Assembly (NCBI GenBank): GCA_025966175.1
Contig: JAOPVN010000514.1
Coordinates: 1 to 12,229, forward strand
Direction: 5' to 3'
DNA length: 12,229 nucleotides
Source: Modestobacter sp.
GTDB taxonomy: Bacteria; Actinomycetota; Actinomycetes; Mycobacteriales; Geodermatophilaceae
A model generated the notes under the pieces. It did not search any database, was not told the origin of the DNA, and saw nothing but the letters and a program-made list of their open reading frames with translations. Position 1 is the stretch's first letter, and the number at the start of each line of letters is the position of its first letter. Both the position numbers and the translations under genes were made by a program. Shown one piece after another: positions 1 to 5,615 of the stretch.

Positions 1-307
1 AGGCGAGCAGGGCGCGGACACAGTCGACCATCTGCAGCAGCGCGTCGGTGCGGTGGGGCGTGAGCTCGAGCGCGCCGTCCCGGAGCCGGGAGAGCAGGTT
101 CTCACCGACGTGGGCGACCTCCTCGAGGCGGTTGAAGGCGAGGAACCCGCTGGTGCCCTTGATGGTGTGGATGGTGCGGAAGATGCTCGAGAGACGGTCC
201 CGCGACCGCGGGTCCTGCTCCAGGGCCACCAGGTCCTGGTCCAGCTGGTCGAGGTTCTCGTGACTCTCCACGAGGAACTCCTCGACAATGTCGTCCAGAC
301 CTTCCAC
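1..307 (-). CDS. cheA: CheA-type chemotaxis histidine kinase, N-terminal Hpt domain (partial)
   Basis: The gene runs off the left edge, so only about 102 N-terminal residues are visible. They form a histidine phosphotransfer (Hpt) domain. The acidic start EEFLVESHENLDQLDQDL is followed by the phosphoacceptor motif RTIHTIKGTSGF, with the histidine at residue 47 and the conserved lysine at 50. In CheA proteins this histidine receives phosphate from the kinase domain and passes it to CheY or CheB at receptor arrays. The GTG at 305-307 was chosen because a GAGG ribosome-binding site (313-316, within GGGGATGAGG) lies five bases upstream and the protein then begins in the usual CheA manner. The dimerisation, ATPase and CheW-like domains lie outside the window, so a shorter Hpt protein or another Hpt hybrid kinase cannot be excluded. 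The ESHENLDQLDQDL and IHTIKGTSGFLAF wording is typical of actinobacterial CheA. Confidence 0.85.
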   Translation of the reverse strand, partial: MEGLDDIVEEFLVESHENLDQLDQDLVALEQDPRSRDRLSSIFRTIHTIKGTSGFLAFNRLEEVAHVGENLLSRLRDGALELTPHRTDALLQMVDCVRALLA

Positions 308-412
308 GCCTGCCTCATCCCCTTGGTGCGCCGCGCGGGCCTGCCCCGCACAGCAATGGGTTCTTCGGCACGACGCCAGTCCACTGAAGGTGAATTCCGG
401 TGCCGTGCTCGC

Positions 413-475
413 CCATTCTGGAATTGTCATCCATGTGCAGAAAATGGTTATTCATGCCCATGTCGACAATTGCGC
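413..475 (-). promoter_or_regulatory. AT-rich pocket upstream of cheA, possible control region
   Basis: Positions 421-470 are 40% GC (20 of 50 bases counted), in a window that is otherwise very GC-rich. The pocket contains the 8-bp palindrome TGTCGACA (461-468). It also overlaps one arm of a 6-bp inverted repeat, AATTCC (393-398) and GGAATT (420-425). It lies 106-168 bases upstream of the cheA start on the same transcription side. No clear -35/-10 pair was recognised, so the promoter role is inferred from composition and position only. Confidence 0.3.
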
Positions 476-545
476 TCGGTCGTCGTCGGCCCAGGTCAGG
501 GCCTGTGATGACGGCGTGATCTGCAGATCGGCAGCGGCGGGAACG

Positions 546-582
546 ACCGTGACCGCCGGCTCAGCGCGGCGGCGGTCACGGT
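546..582. terminator. 13-bp perfect inverted repeat, possible terminator
   Basis: ACCGTGACCGCCG (546-558) and its exact reverse complement CGGCGGTCACGGT (570-582) flank an 11-base loop, giving a very stable GC-rich hairpin. It lies about 140 bases beyond the otsB stop. There is no T-run on either side, but many actinobacterial terminators lack one. A protein-binding operator or a small RNA hairpin are alternatives. Confidence 0.4.
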
Positions 583-691
583 GGGGGATGAGTGAGGGGA
601 AAGCGCTGATGGGACGGGTGCGACGAACGGGATCGCGGCCGCGGCGGCGATCATGGCCACCGCCGTCCCCGCAGCCGGCCGGCGACGGAAG

Positions 692-721
692 TTCCGTCAG
701 CGACAGAACTCAGGGACGGAA
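692..721 (-). terminator. Hairpin just after the otsB stop
   Basis: TTCCGTC (692-698) and GACGGAA (715-721) are exact reverse complements separated by 16 bases, starting three bases past the otsB stop on the minus strand. A further GACGGAA at 684-690 also matches the middle copy, giving a 7-1-7 palindrome at 684-698. Two mutually exclusive pairings are therefore possible. The position suits an otsAB terminator. The stem is short and has no U-tract. Confidence 0.35.
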
Positions 722-723
722 GG

Positions 724-1476
724 TCACGCCCGGAGTGCGGTGACCAGTCGCTCGAGGACGGCGCGCACCCCGGCCAGGTCGCCCACCCGGTGCCGGGCGG
801 CGGTGTCGCCGTCCCCGACCTTGACCGACACGTCGCCGGGCCGGAGCGCCCGGAAGGCATCCTCGTCCGTCACGTCGTCACCCAGGTAGAGGACACCGTC
901 GGCACCGAGCTCGGCGCGCAGCCGGACCAGCGCCGAGCCCTTGTCGGCGTCGGTGACCGCCAGCTCCAGCACGTTCTTGCCGGGCTTGGCCGTGAGGTCG
1001 GGGGAGGAGCCCGGACCGGCGGCGGCCTCGTCGAGCAGCCGCTGCCCCGCGTCGAGGTCGGCGACGGTGCGCACGTGCACCGCGGCACTGACCGGCTTCA
1101 CCTCGAGCCGGGCACCGGGGACCGCGGCGACCAGCGGCGCCAGGGCGGCCGCGAGCTCGTCCCGGCGGACGGCGAGCTCACCGGTCAGCGGCCCGTCGAA
1201 CTCGGCGCCGTGGCTGCCGATCCACCGGAAGGGACCGGTGAACCCACTGGTCCGCTGCAGGTCGTCGACCCCGCGGCCGCTGACCAGCGCGACGGTGACG
1301 CCGTCGACCGCGGCGAGCCGGGTCAGCAGGTCCCCGATCCCGGGCTCGGGGACGGCGGCCGAGGGATCGTCCCGCAGCCGGGCCAGGACACCGTCGTAGT
1401 CACTGGCCAGCAGCAGCGGACGGCGCCGGCTCAGCTCGTCGAGCGCGGCCGCCAGCTCGCCGTCGAGGGCGCTCAC
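724..1476 (-). CDS. otsB: Trehalose-6-phosphate phosphatase OtsB
   Basis: The 250-residue protein is a HAD-superfamily phosphatase that removes phosphate from trehalose-6-phosphate to give trehalose in the cytosol. HAD motif I is DYDGVL at residues 26-31, with nucleophile D26 and acid/base D28. Motif II is SGR at 66-68. GSHGAE lies at 87-92, the conserved KPGKNVLEL stretch follows in the C-terminal half, and the Mg2+-binding motif LGDDVTDEDAF is at 198-208. The residue after the motif-I glycine is V where OtsB proteins often have T; HAD enzymes accept either. The GTG start overlaps the otsA stop by four bases (GTGA), so the two genes are probably translationally coupled. The length is normal for a single-domain OtsB. 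Confidence 0.93.
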   Translation of the reverse strand: MSALDGELAAALDELSRRRPLLLASDYDGVLARLRDDPSAAVPEPGIGDLLTRLAAVDGVTVALVSGRGVDDLQRTSGFTGPFRWIGSHGAEFDGPLTGELAVRRDELAAALAPLVAAVPGARLEVKPVSAAVHVRTVADLDAGQRLLDEAAAGPGSSPDLTAKPGKNVLELAVTDADKGSALVRLRAELGADGVLYLGDDVTDEDAFRALRPGDVSVKVGDGDTAARHRVGDLAGVRAVLERLVTALRA

Positions 1477-2864
1477 GCCTGGTCCTTCAGCGACTCGAAG
1501 AACGAGTTCGCCCAGTGGTCCAGGTCGTGCTTGGCCACGTGCCGGCGCATCGCCCGCATCCGCTTGGTCGCCTCGGCGGGGTCCATCCGCAGCCCCCGCA
1601 GCAGCTGCTTCTTCACCCCGTCGATGTCGTGCGGGTTGACCAGCAGCGCCTGCTTCAGCTCCGCGGCCGCCCCGGCGAACTCGCTGAGCACCAGCACCCC
1701 GCCGCCGTCCCCGCGGGCGGCCACGTACTCCTTGGCGACCAGGTTCATGCCGTCCCGGTAGGGGGTGACCAGCATGACGTCGGCCGCCCGGTACAGCGCG
1801 GCCAGCTCCTCGCGGGGCATGGACTGGTTGAAGTACTGCACCGCCGGGCCGGCGATCGAGCCGTAGACGCCGTTGATGTGGCCGACCTGCTGCTCGATCG
1901 TCTCGCGCATGGTGACGTAGTGCTCGACCCGTTCGCGGCTGGGCGTGGCCACCTGGACCAGCACCGTCGAGGGCGTCTCCAGCGCGCCGTCCTCGAGGAG
2001 CTCCTGGAAGGCCTCCAGCCGGACCCCGATGCCCTTGGTGTAGTCCAGCCGGTCGACGCCGAGCACGATCTTCTCCGGCTGACCGAGCTCCTCGCGGATC
2101 TCCGCGGCCCGGGCCAGCACCTCCGGCGAGCTGGCCAGTCGGTCGAAGGCGGCGACGTCGATGGAGATGGGGAACGCCTTGGCGGTGACCGTGCGGCCCT
2201 CGTAGCTGATCGTGTTGCCCGAGGTCCGCAGGTCGTGCAGCCGGCGGGCCAGGTTCACGAAGTTGGTGGCCCCGGCCGGCTGCTGGAAGCCGATGAGGTC
2301 CGCGCCGAGCAGGCCCTCGATGATGGCCGAGCGCCAGGGCAGCTGGGTGAACAGCTCGTAGGGCGGGAAGGGGATGTGCAGGAAGAACCCGATGGTCAGG
2401 ACCGGGCGGCGCTGCCGGAGCATCGCCGGCACCAGCTGCAGCTGGTAGTCGTGCACCCAGACGATCGCGCCCTCCCCGGCCACCTCGGCGGCCCGGTCGG
2501 CGAAGCGCTTGTTGACCTGGACGTAGGCGTCCCACCAGGTGCGGTGGTATTCCGGCTTCTCGACGACGTCGTGGTAGAGCGGCCACAGTGAGGCGTTGGA
2601 GAACCCCTCGTAGTAGCGGTCGACCTCCTGCTCCGACAGCCCCACCGGGACCAGGTGCATCCCGCCGGAGTCGAAGGCCTCGGGCGCGTCACCGGCGGCC
2701 CCGGACCAGCCGACCCAGGCGCCACCGCGACCGGCGACGAAGGGCTCGAGCGCGGTGACCAGGCCGCCGGGGCTGCGCTGGTACCGGGTCGTCCCGTCGG
2801 GCTCGGTCACCTGGTCGACCGGGAGCCGGTTGGCGACCACCACCACCGGGCTGTCCGCCCCCAC
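1473..2864 (-). CDS. otsA: Trehalose-6-phosphate synthase OtsA (GT20)
   Basis: The 463-residue GT-B glycosyltransferase of family 20 joins a nucleoside-diphosphate-glucose donor and glucose-6-phosphate to make trehalose-6-phosphate, the OtsB substrate. Visible family motifs are ANRLPV (11-16), the phosphate loop SPGGL (31-35), WVGWSG (50-55), WPLYHD (94-99), WVHDYQLQLVP (136-146), HIPFPPYE (163-170), GVDRLDYTKG (269-278, with the donor-phosphate residues R272 and K277) and DGMNLVAKE (371-379). The length matches the roughly 470 residues of Escherichia coli OtsA, and no key residue is missing. The GTG start is set by GGAGG at 2871-2875, six bases upstream. Reading further upstream stays open but adds non-family sequence. 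The gene is followed directly by otsB and preceded by crcB2. Confidence 0.95.
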   Translation of the reverse strand: MGADSPVVVVANRLPVDQVTEPDGTTRYQRSPGGLVTALEPFVAGRGGAWVGWSGAAGDAPEAFDSGGMHLVPVGLSEQEVDRYYEGFSNASLWPLYHDVVEKPEYHRTWWDAYVQVNKRFADRAAEVAGEGAIVWVHDYQLQLVPAMLRQRRPVLTIGFFLHIPFPPYELFTQLPWRSAIIEGLLGADLIGFQQPAGATNFVNLARRLHDLRTSGNTISYEGRTVTAKAFPISIDVAAFDRLASSPEVLARAAEIREELGQPEKIVLGVDRLDYTKGIGVRLEAFQELLEDGALETPSTVLVQVATPSRERVEHYVTMRETIEQQVGHINGVYGSIAGPAVQYFNQSMPREELAALYRAADVMLVTPYRDGMNLVAKEYVAARGDGGGVLVLSEFAGAAAELKQALLVNPHDIDGVKKQLLRGLRMDPAEATKRMRAMRRHVAKHDLDHWANSFFESLKDQA

Positions 2865-2913
2865 CTGATGCCTCCGGTCTCCGCGCCACGTCGTTCTCCG
2901 GTCTCCGACCCTA
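2865..2913 (-). promoter_or_regulatory. otsA leader: TAGGGT box and GGAGG ribosome-binding site
   Basis: The 71-bp gap between crcB2 and otsA has, reading toward otsA, TAGGGT (2908-2913). This fits the actinobacterial -10 pattern TANNNT and sits 43 bases before the start codon. Next come two copies of an 11-base repeat, and then the ribosome-binding site GGAGG (2871-2875). No convincing -35 element is visible 17-19 bases upstream of TAGGGT. otsAB may therefore have its own promoter or be read through from crcB; the sequence does not decide. Confidence 0.4.
2872..2906. repeat. 11-bp direct repeat in the otsA leader
   Basis: CTCCGGTCTCC occurs at 2872-2882 and again at 2896-2906, exact copies 24 bases apart start to start. 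On the transcribed strand each reads GGAGACCGGAG. The copy nearest otsA contains most of its ribosome-binding site, so a factor binding the repeat could affect translation or transcription of otsA. Confidence 0.6.
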
Positions 2914-2935
2914 GGTGACGACGCACCGCGCGCGC

Positions 2936-3289
2936 TCAGCGGACGGCCAGCCAGCCCACCGTCGCGGCGCCCAGGCCGAGCACCAGACTGGCCGCCAGGT
3001 AGCTCACCGCCCGGGTCACCGCGCGCTCCTCGACCAGCCGCACGACGTCCCAGCCGAAGGTGGAGAACGTCGTGAGCGTGCCGCAGAAGCCGGTGCCCAC
3101 GAGCGCCAGGACGGCGGGGGAGACGTCGCGCAGCCCGAGCAGGACGCCGAGCAGGGCGCTGCCGGCGACGTTGACGGTGAGAGTCCCCAGCACGCTGCCC
3201 GGCCCGCGCCGCGCGACCGCCGTCCGGTCGGCGAACATCCGCAGCGGCGCACCCACCATGGCGCCCAGCGCCACCCACAGCACGGTCAC
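2936..3289 (-). CDS. crcB: Fluoride channel CrcB/FluC, second subunit
   Basis: The 117-residue membrane protein of the CrcB/FluC family forms dimeric fluoride channels that let toxic F- leave the cytosol. Four hydrophobic segments are visible. The family polar-track residues are in GTLTVNVAG (35-43, N40) and in the TM3 signature GFCGTLTTFSTFGWD (67-81), which carries the TTFSTF phenylalanine box and Na+-site region. The GTG start overlaps the crcB1 stop by four bases (GTGA). No ribosome-binding site is needed if translation is coupled. A second, non-identical crcB lies directly upstream. Paired crcB genes in Gram-positive bacteria are thought to give heterodimeric channels. Confidence 0.92.
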   Translation of the reverse strand: MTVLWVALGAMVGAPLRMFADRTAVARRGPGSVLGTLTVNVAGSALLGVLLGLRDVSPAVLALVGTGFCGTLTTFSTFGWDVVRLVEERAVTRAVSYLAASLVLGLGAATVGWLAVR

Positions 3290-3711
3290 CGGGGCACCGT
3301 GGGGTTCCGCCGCAGCAGTGCCCGGCCGGCGGTCAGCCCGGCGACGACCGCCAGGAGGCCGCCGACCACCGACGCGGCGACGTAGGCCACCGCCGTACCC
3401 ACGGCACCGTCGTCGACCAGCCGGACGACGTCGACGGCGAAGGTGGAGAAGGTCGTGTAGCCGCCCAGCACGCCGGAGGCCAGGAAGGGCCGCAGCCACG
3501 GGTGCCCGGGGAAGCGCGCCAGCAGCACTGCGAGCAGCACACCGATCAGCGCGCAGCCGGTGACGTTGACCAGCAGGGTGGCCCACGGCCAGCCGCCGGC
3601 GGCGGGGGAGGGGAGCGCCTGGGCCACGCCCCAGCGGGCCAGCGCGCCGAGCACGCCCCCGAGCGCCGCAGCGGCGTAGCCGATCAGCGGACCGCGGGTC
3701 GACAGCACCAC
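3286..3711 (-). CDS. crcB: Fluoride channel CrcB/FluC, first subunit
   Basis: The 141-residue CrcB/FluC protein has four predicted membrane segments. Family motifs are ALARWG (23-28), the asparagine in TLLVNVTGC (45-53, N49) and the TM3 signature SGVLGGYTTFSTFAVD (79-94). It is clearly related to its neighbour but differs along its length and has longer termini, as expected of the partner in a two-gene channel. The start is uncertain. GTG codons at 3711 and 3708 are adjacent, and neither has a clear purine-rich ribosome-binding site; a small hairpin abuts the start. The gene begins 33 bases after the ngg stop. No fluoride riboswitch was recognised upstream, and there is little room for one outside ngg. 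Confidence 0.9.
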   Translation of the reverse strand: MVLSTRGPLIGYAAAALGGVLGALARWGVAQALPSPAAGGWPWATLLVNVTGCALIGVLLAVLLARFPGHPWLRPFLASGVLGGYTTFSTFAVDVVRLVDDGAVGTAVAYVAASVVGGLLAVVAGLTAGRALLRRNPTVPR

Positions 3712-3731
3712 GCGGGCAGCATGTCACCCGC
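3712..3731 (-). promoter_or_regulatory. Small hairpin abutting the crcB1 start
   Basis: On the transcribed strand GCGGGT (3726-3731) can pair with GCCCGC (3712-3717) across an 8-base loop, with one G-U pair. It ends exactly at the GTG start. It could be a weak ngg terminator, or it could limit initiation at crcB1, which has no visible ribosome-binding site. Six-base GC stems are common by chance in such DNA. Confidence 0.25.
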
Positions 3732-3744
3732 AACCCAGCGCGGC

Positions 3745-5502
3745 TCAGCTGCGCCGGGTCTCCGGGAACAGCAGGTCGACGAAGCGGGCGACGGTGGGCT
3801 GCGGCTCGTGGTTGGCGAGCCCCGGCCGCTCGTTGGCCTCGATGAAGACGTGCTCGGGACCCGCGACGTCGGGCACCAGGAAGTCGATCCCGGTGACCGG
3901 GATGCCGATGGCCCGGCTGGCCCGCACCGCCGCGGCGGCGATCTCGGGGTGCAGCCGGTCGGTCACGTCCTCGATCGTGCCGCCGGTGTGCAGGTTCGCC
4001 GTCCGTCGCACCCGCAGCCGCTCGCCGCGGGGCAGCACGTCGTCCATCGCCTTCCCGGCGTCGGCGACCACCTGCGCCGTGGCGTCGTCCAGCGGGATGT
4101 TCGACTCCCCGTCGGTGGCCCGCTCCCGGCGCCGGCTGGTCTCCCGCACGAGCGTGGCGACGGCCTGGCGGCCGTCGCCGACCACCTCGGCCGGCCGGCG
4201 CAGCGCCGCGGCGACCACCTCGTGGTCGATCACCACGACCCGCAGGTCCGCACCCGTCACGAGCTCCTCGACCAGGACGTCGGGGCAGTGCTGGGTGGCC
4301 AGCTCCACCGCCTGCCGCAGGGCGGCCTCGTCGCGGACGCCGACGGTGATGCCCTTGCCCTGCTCCCCGCGGGCCGGCTTGACCACCACGGCGCCGCAGG
4401 CGGCCAGCAGCTCGCGGGCGGTCTCGTCGTCCGCACCGCCGACGACGGCGCCGCGCGGCACCCGGACGCCGGCCCGCTCCATGATCCGGCGGGTCACCCG
4501 CTTGTCGTCGCAGCGGCTCAGCGCGATGGCGGAGGTGTACTCCGACAGCGACTCCCGGGTCAGCACCGACCGGCCGCCCAGCGAGAGCCGCAGCTCACCG
4601 AACTCGGCGTCGGTGACCTCCACCCGGATCCCGCGGCGCAGCGCCTCGTCGGCGATGATCCGGGCGTAGGGGTTGAGCTCGGTCAGGCCGGGCGGGGCAG
4701 CGGCGAACAGCGGGGCGTTGATCGGGTTCTTCCGCTTCACGCAGACGGCGGAGACCCGACCGAAGCCCAGCTTGCGGTAGAGCGTGATGGCCGCGGTGTT
4801 GTCGTGCAGGACCGACAGGTCCAGGTGCGCGCGGCCCCGGCCCACGTAGCGCTCGGCCAGGACCCGCACCAGCGCCTCGCCGGCTCCCGGGGGCGCGTCC
4901 TGGGCGTCGACGACCAGGCACCACAGGCTGGTGCCGCCCTCGGGGTCGCCGAAGGCCAGCTGGTGGTCGACACCGGTCACCGTGCCGACGATCTCGCCGG
5001 TCCGGCTGTCCTCGGCGACCAGGTAGGTGAAGCAGCGGGTGCGGTGGTTGCGCCACATCGTCTCGGCGTCGCCGGTGACCATCCCGGCCCGGGCGTACAG
5101 CTCGTTGATCCGGTGCATCTCCGGCAGCGAGGTGACCGTGCGGACGAAGACGCCGCGGATCGGCTCGTCGCGGGGGCGGTAGCGGTGCAGCGGCAGCCGG
5201 TAGACGAGCGAGGGGTCGATGAACAGCTCGTCGGGGGCCAGCCCGACCAGCACCTGCGGGTCCCACGGGTAGACGCAGATGTCCCGGCGTCCGGTCTGCT
5301 CGGCGCGCAGCACGTCCACCACCCCGGCAAGGTCGGCGAAGGTCTGCCCGAACACCAGCCGGCCCCAGCCCAGGTCCAGGACGGCGTCGGTCTGCATGTC
5401 CCGCACCTGGTGCGCCGCCGGCCGCTGCCAGGAGCGACCGGTCAGGGGGAGAGCGGTGCCGCGGGCACGATGGCCGGCCAGGCGTCGGGGGGCGCTGGTC
5501 AT
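3745..5502 (-). CDS. ngg: N-acetylglutaminylglutamine synthetase (GNAT plus ATP-grasp)
   Basis: The 585-residue protein matches the two-domain architecture of N-acetylglutaminylglutamine synthetase (the TIGR03103 family). This enzyme makes the precursor of the osmolyte N-acetylglutaminylglutamine amide in the cytosol. Residues 36-100 hold the family N-terminal region (VLDLGWGRLVFGQTF, 41-55). Residues about 115-255 form a GNAT acetyltransferase domain, ending in LSVLHDNTAAITLYRKLGF (229-247). Residues about 275-580 form an ATP-grasp ligase related to cyanophycin synthetase, with VVVKPARGEQGKGI (372-385), VEELVTGADLRVVV (411-424) and FIEANERPG (553-561). The known pathway also needs the AsnO amidotransferase, normally adjacent, as is an M42 peptidase. 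Neither is in this window: the upstream neighbour is a protease and the downstream neighbours are crcB genes. A TACCGT box six bases upstream supports the ATG at 5500-5502 as a leaderless start. M36 is a less likely alternative. Confidence 0.87.
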   Translation of the reverse strand: MTSAPRRLAGHRARGTALPLTGRSWQRPAAHQVRDMQTDAVLDLGWGRLVFGQTFADLAGVVDVLRAEQTGRRDICVYPWDPQVLVGLAPDELFIDPSLVYRLPLHRYRPRDEPIRGVFVRTVTSLPEMHRINELYARAGMVTGDAETMWRNHRTRCFTYLVAEDSRTGEIVGTVTGVDHQLAFGDPEGGTSLWCLVVDAQDAPPGAGEALVRVLAERYVGRGRAHLDLSVLHDNTAAITLYRKLGFGRVSAVCVKRKNPINAPLFAAAPPGLTELNPYARIIADEALRRGIRVEVTDAEFGELRLSLGGRSVLTRESLSEYTSAIALSRCDDKRVTRRIMERAGVRVPRGAVVGGADDETARELLAACGAVVVKPARGEQGKGITVGVRDEAALRQAVELATQHCPDVLVEELVTGADLRVVVIDHEVVAAALRRPAEVVGDGRQAVATLVRETSRRRERATDGESNIPLDDATAQVVADAGKAMDDVLPRGERLRVRRTANLHTGGTIEDVTDRLHPEIAAAAVRASRAIGIPVTGIDFLVPDVAGPEHVFIEANERPGLANHEPQPTVARFVDLLFPETRRS

Positions 5503-5508
5503 CGGACC

Positions 5509-5514
5509 ACGGTA
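5509..5514 (-). promoter_or_regulatory. Possible -10 box of a leaderless ngg transcript
   Basis: TACCGT on the minus strand fits TANNNT and is followed by exactly six bases and then the ngg ATG. Leaderless actinobacterial genes have this geometry, and no ribosome-binding site is visible. No TTGACA-like -35 is present; the region where it would be lies inside the 5524-5574 inverted repeat. Confidence 0.4.
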
Positions 5515-5523
5515 GTAGGAGGA

Positions 5524-5574
5524 CCTCGCTGCCCCCCATCCTTCGCAGGCTCAGGACGGGCCCCTGCAGCGAGG
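5524..5574. repeat. 51-bp imperfect inverted repeat upstream of ngg
   Basis: CCTCGCTGC (5524-5532) and GCAGCGAGG (5566-5574) are exact reverse complements. Inside them CCATCCT and AGGACGG pair with one mismatch in DNA, which is a G-U pair in minus-strand RNA. The unit resembles a compact REP-like or miniature palindromic element, but no second copy is in the window, so whether it is dispersed is unknown. It could also be part of the ngg promoter region. Confidence 0.5.
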
Positions 5575-5579
5575 CCGCA

Positions 5580-5607
5580 CCGGCTGGTTCCACGTGGAAC
5601 CAGCCGG
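5580..5607 (-). terminator. 28-bp perfect palindrome, likely protease terminator, with parS-like core
   Basis: CCGGCTGGTTCCAC (5580-5593) is followed at once by its exact reverse complement GTGGAACCAGCCGG (5594-5607). It starts nine bases after the protease stop, so a terminator is the simplest reading, although there is no loop other than central bases and no U-tract. The core GTTCCACGTGGAAC differs from the ParB site core GTTTCACGTGAAAC at one position per half-site, symmetrically. Confidence 0.6.
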
Positions 5608-5615
5608 CCCGTCCA

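Larger units (their letters stand above)
308..723. other. Noncoding interval between cheA and otsB
   Basis: About 415 bases lie between the cheA start and the otsB stop. No reading frame here has a convincing start, ribosome-binding site or recognisable protein on either strand. The interval holds an AT-rich pocket near the cheA side and two inverted repeats near the otsB side, listed separately. The part nearest cheA should contain the cheA promoter, since cheA starts here and is transcribed leftward. Confidence 0.6.

Noticed and set aside
48..743. Overlapping plus-strand frames across the cheA N-terminus and the following gap
   Set aside because: They are Arg/Ser-rich, have no ribosome-binding site, and the first part is antisense to the CheA Hpt domain.
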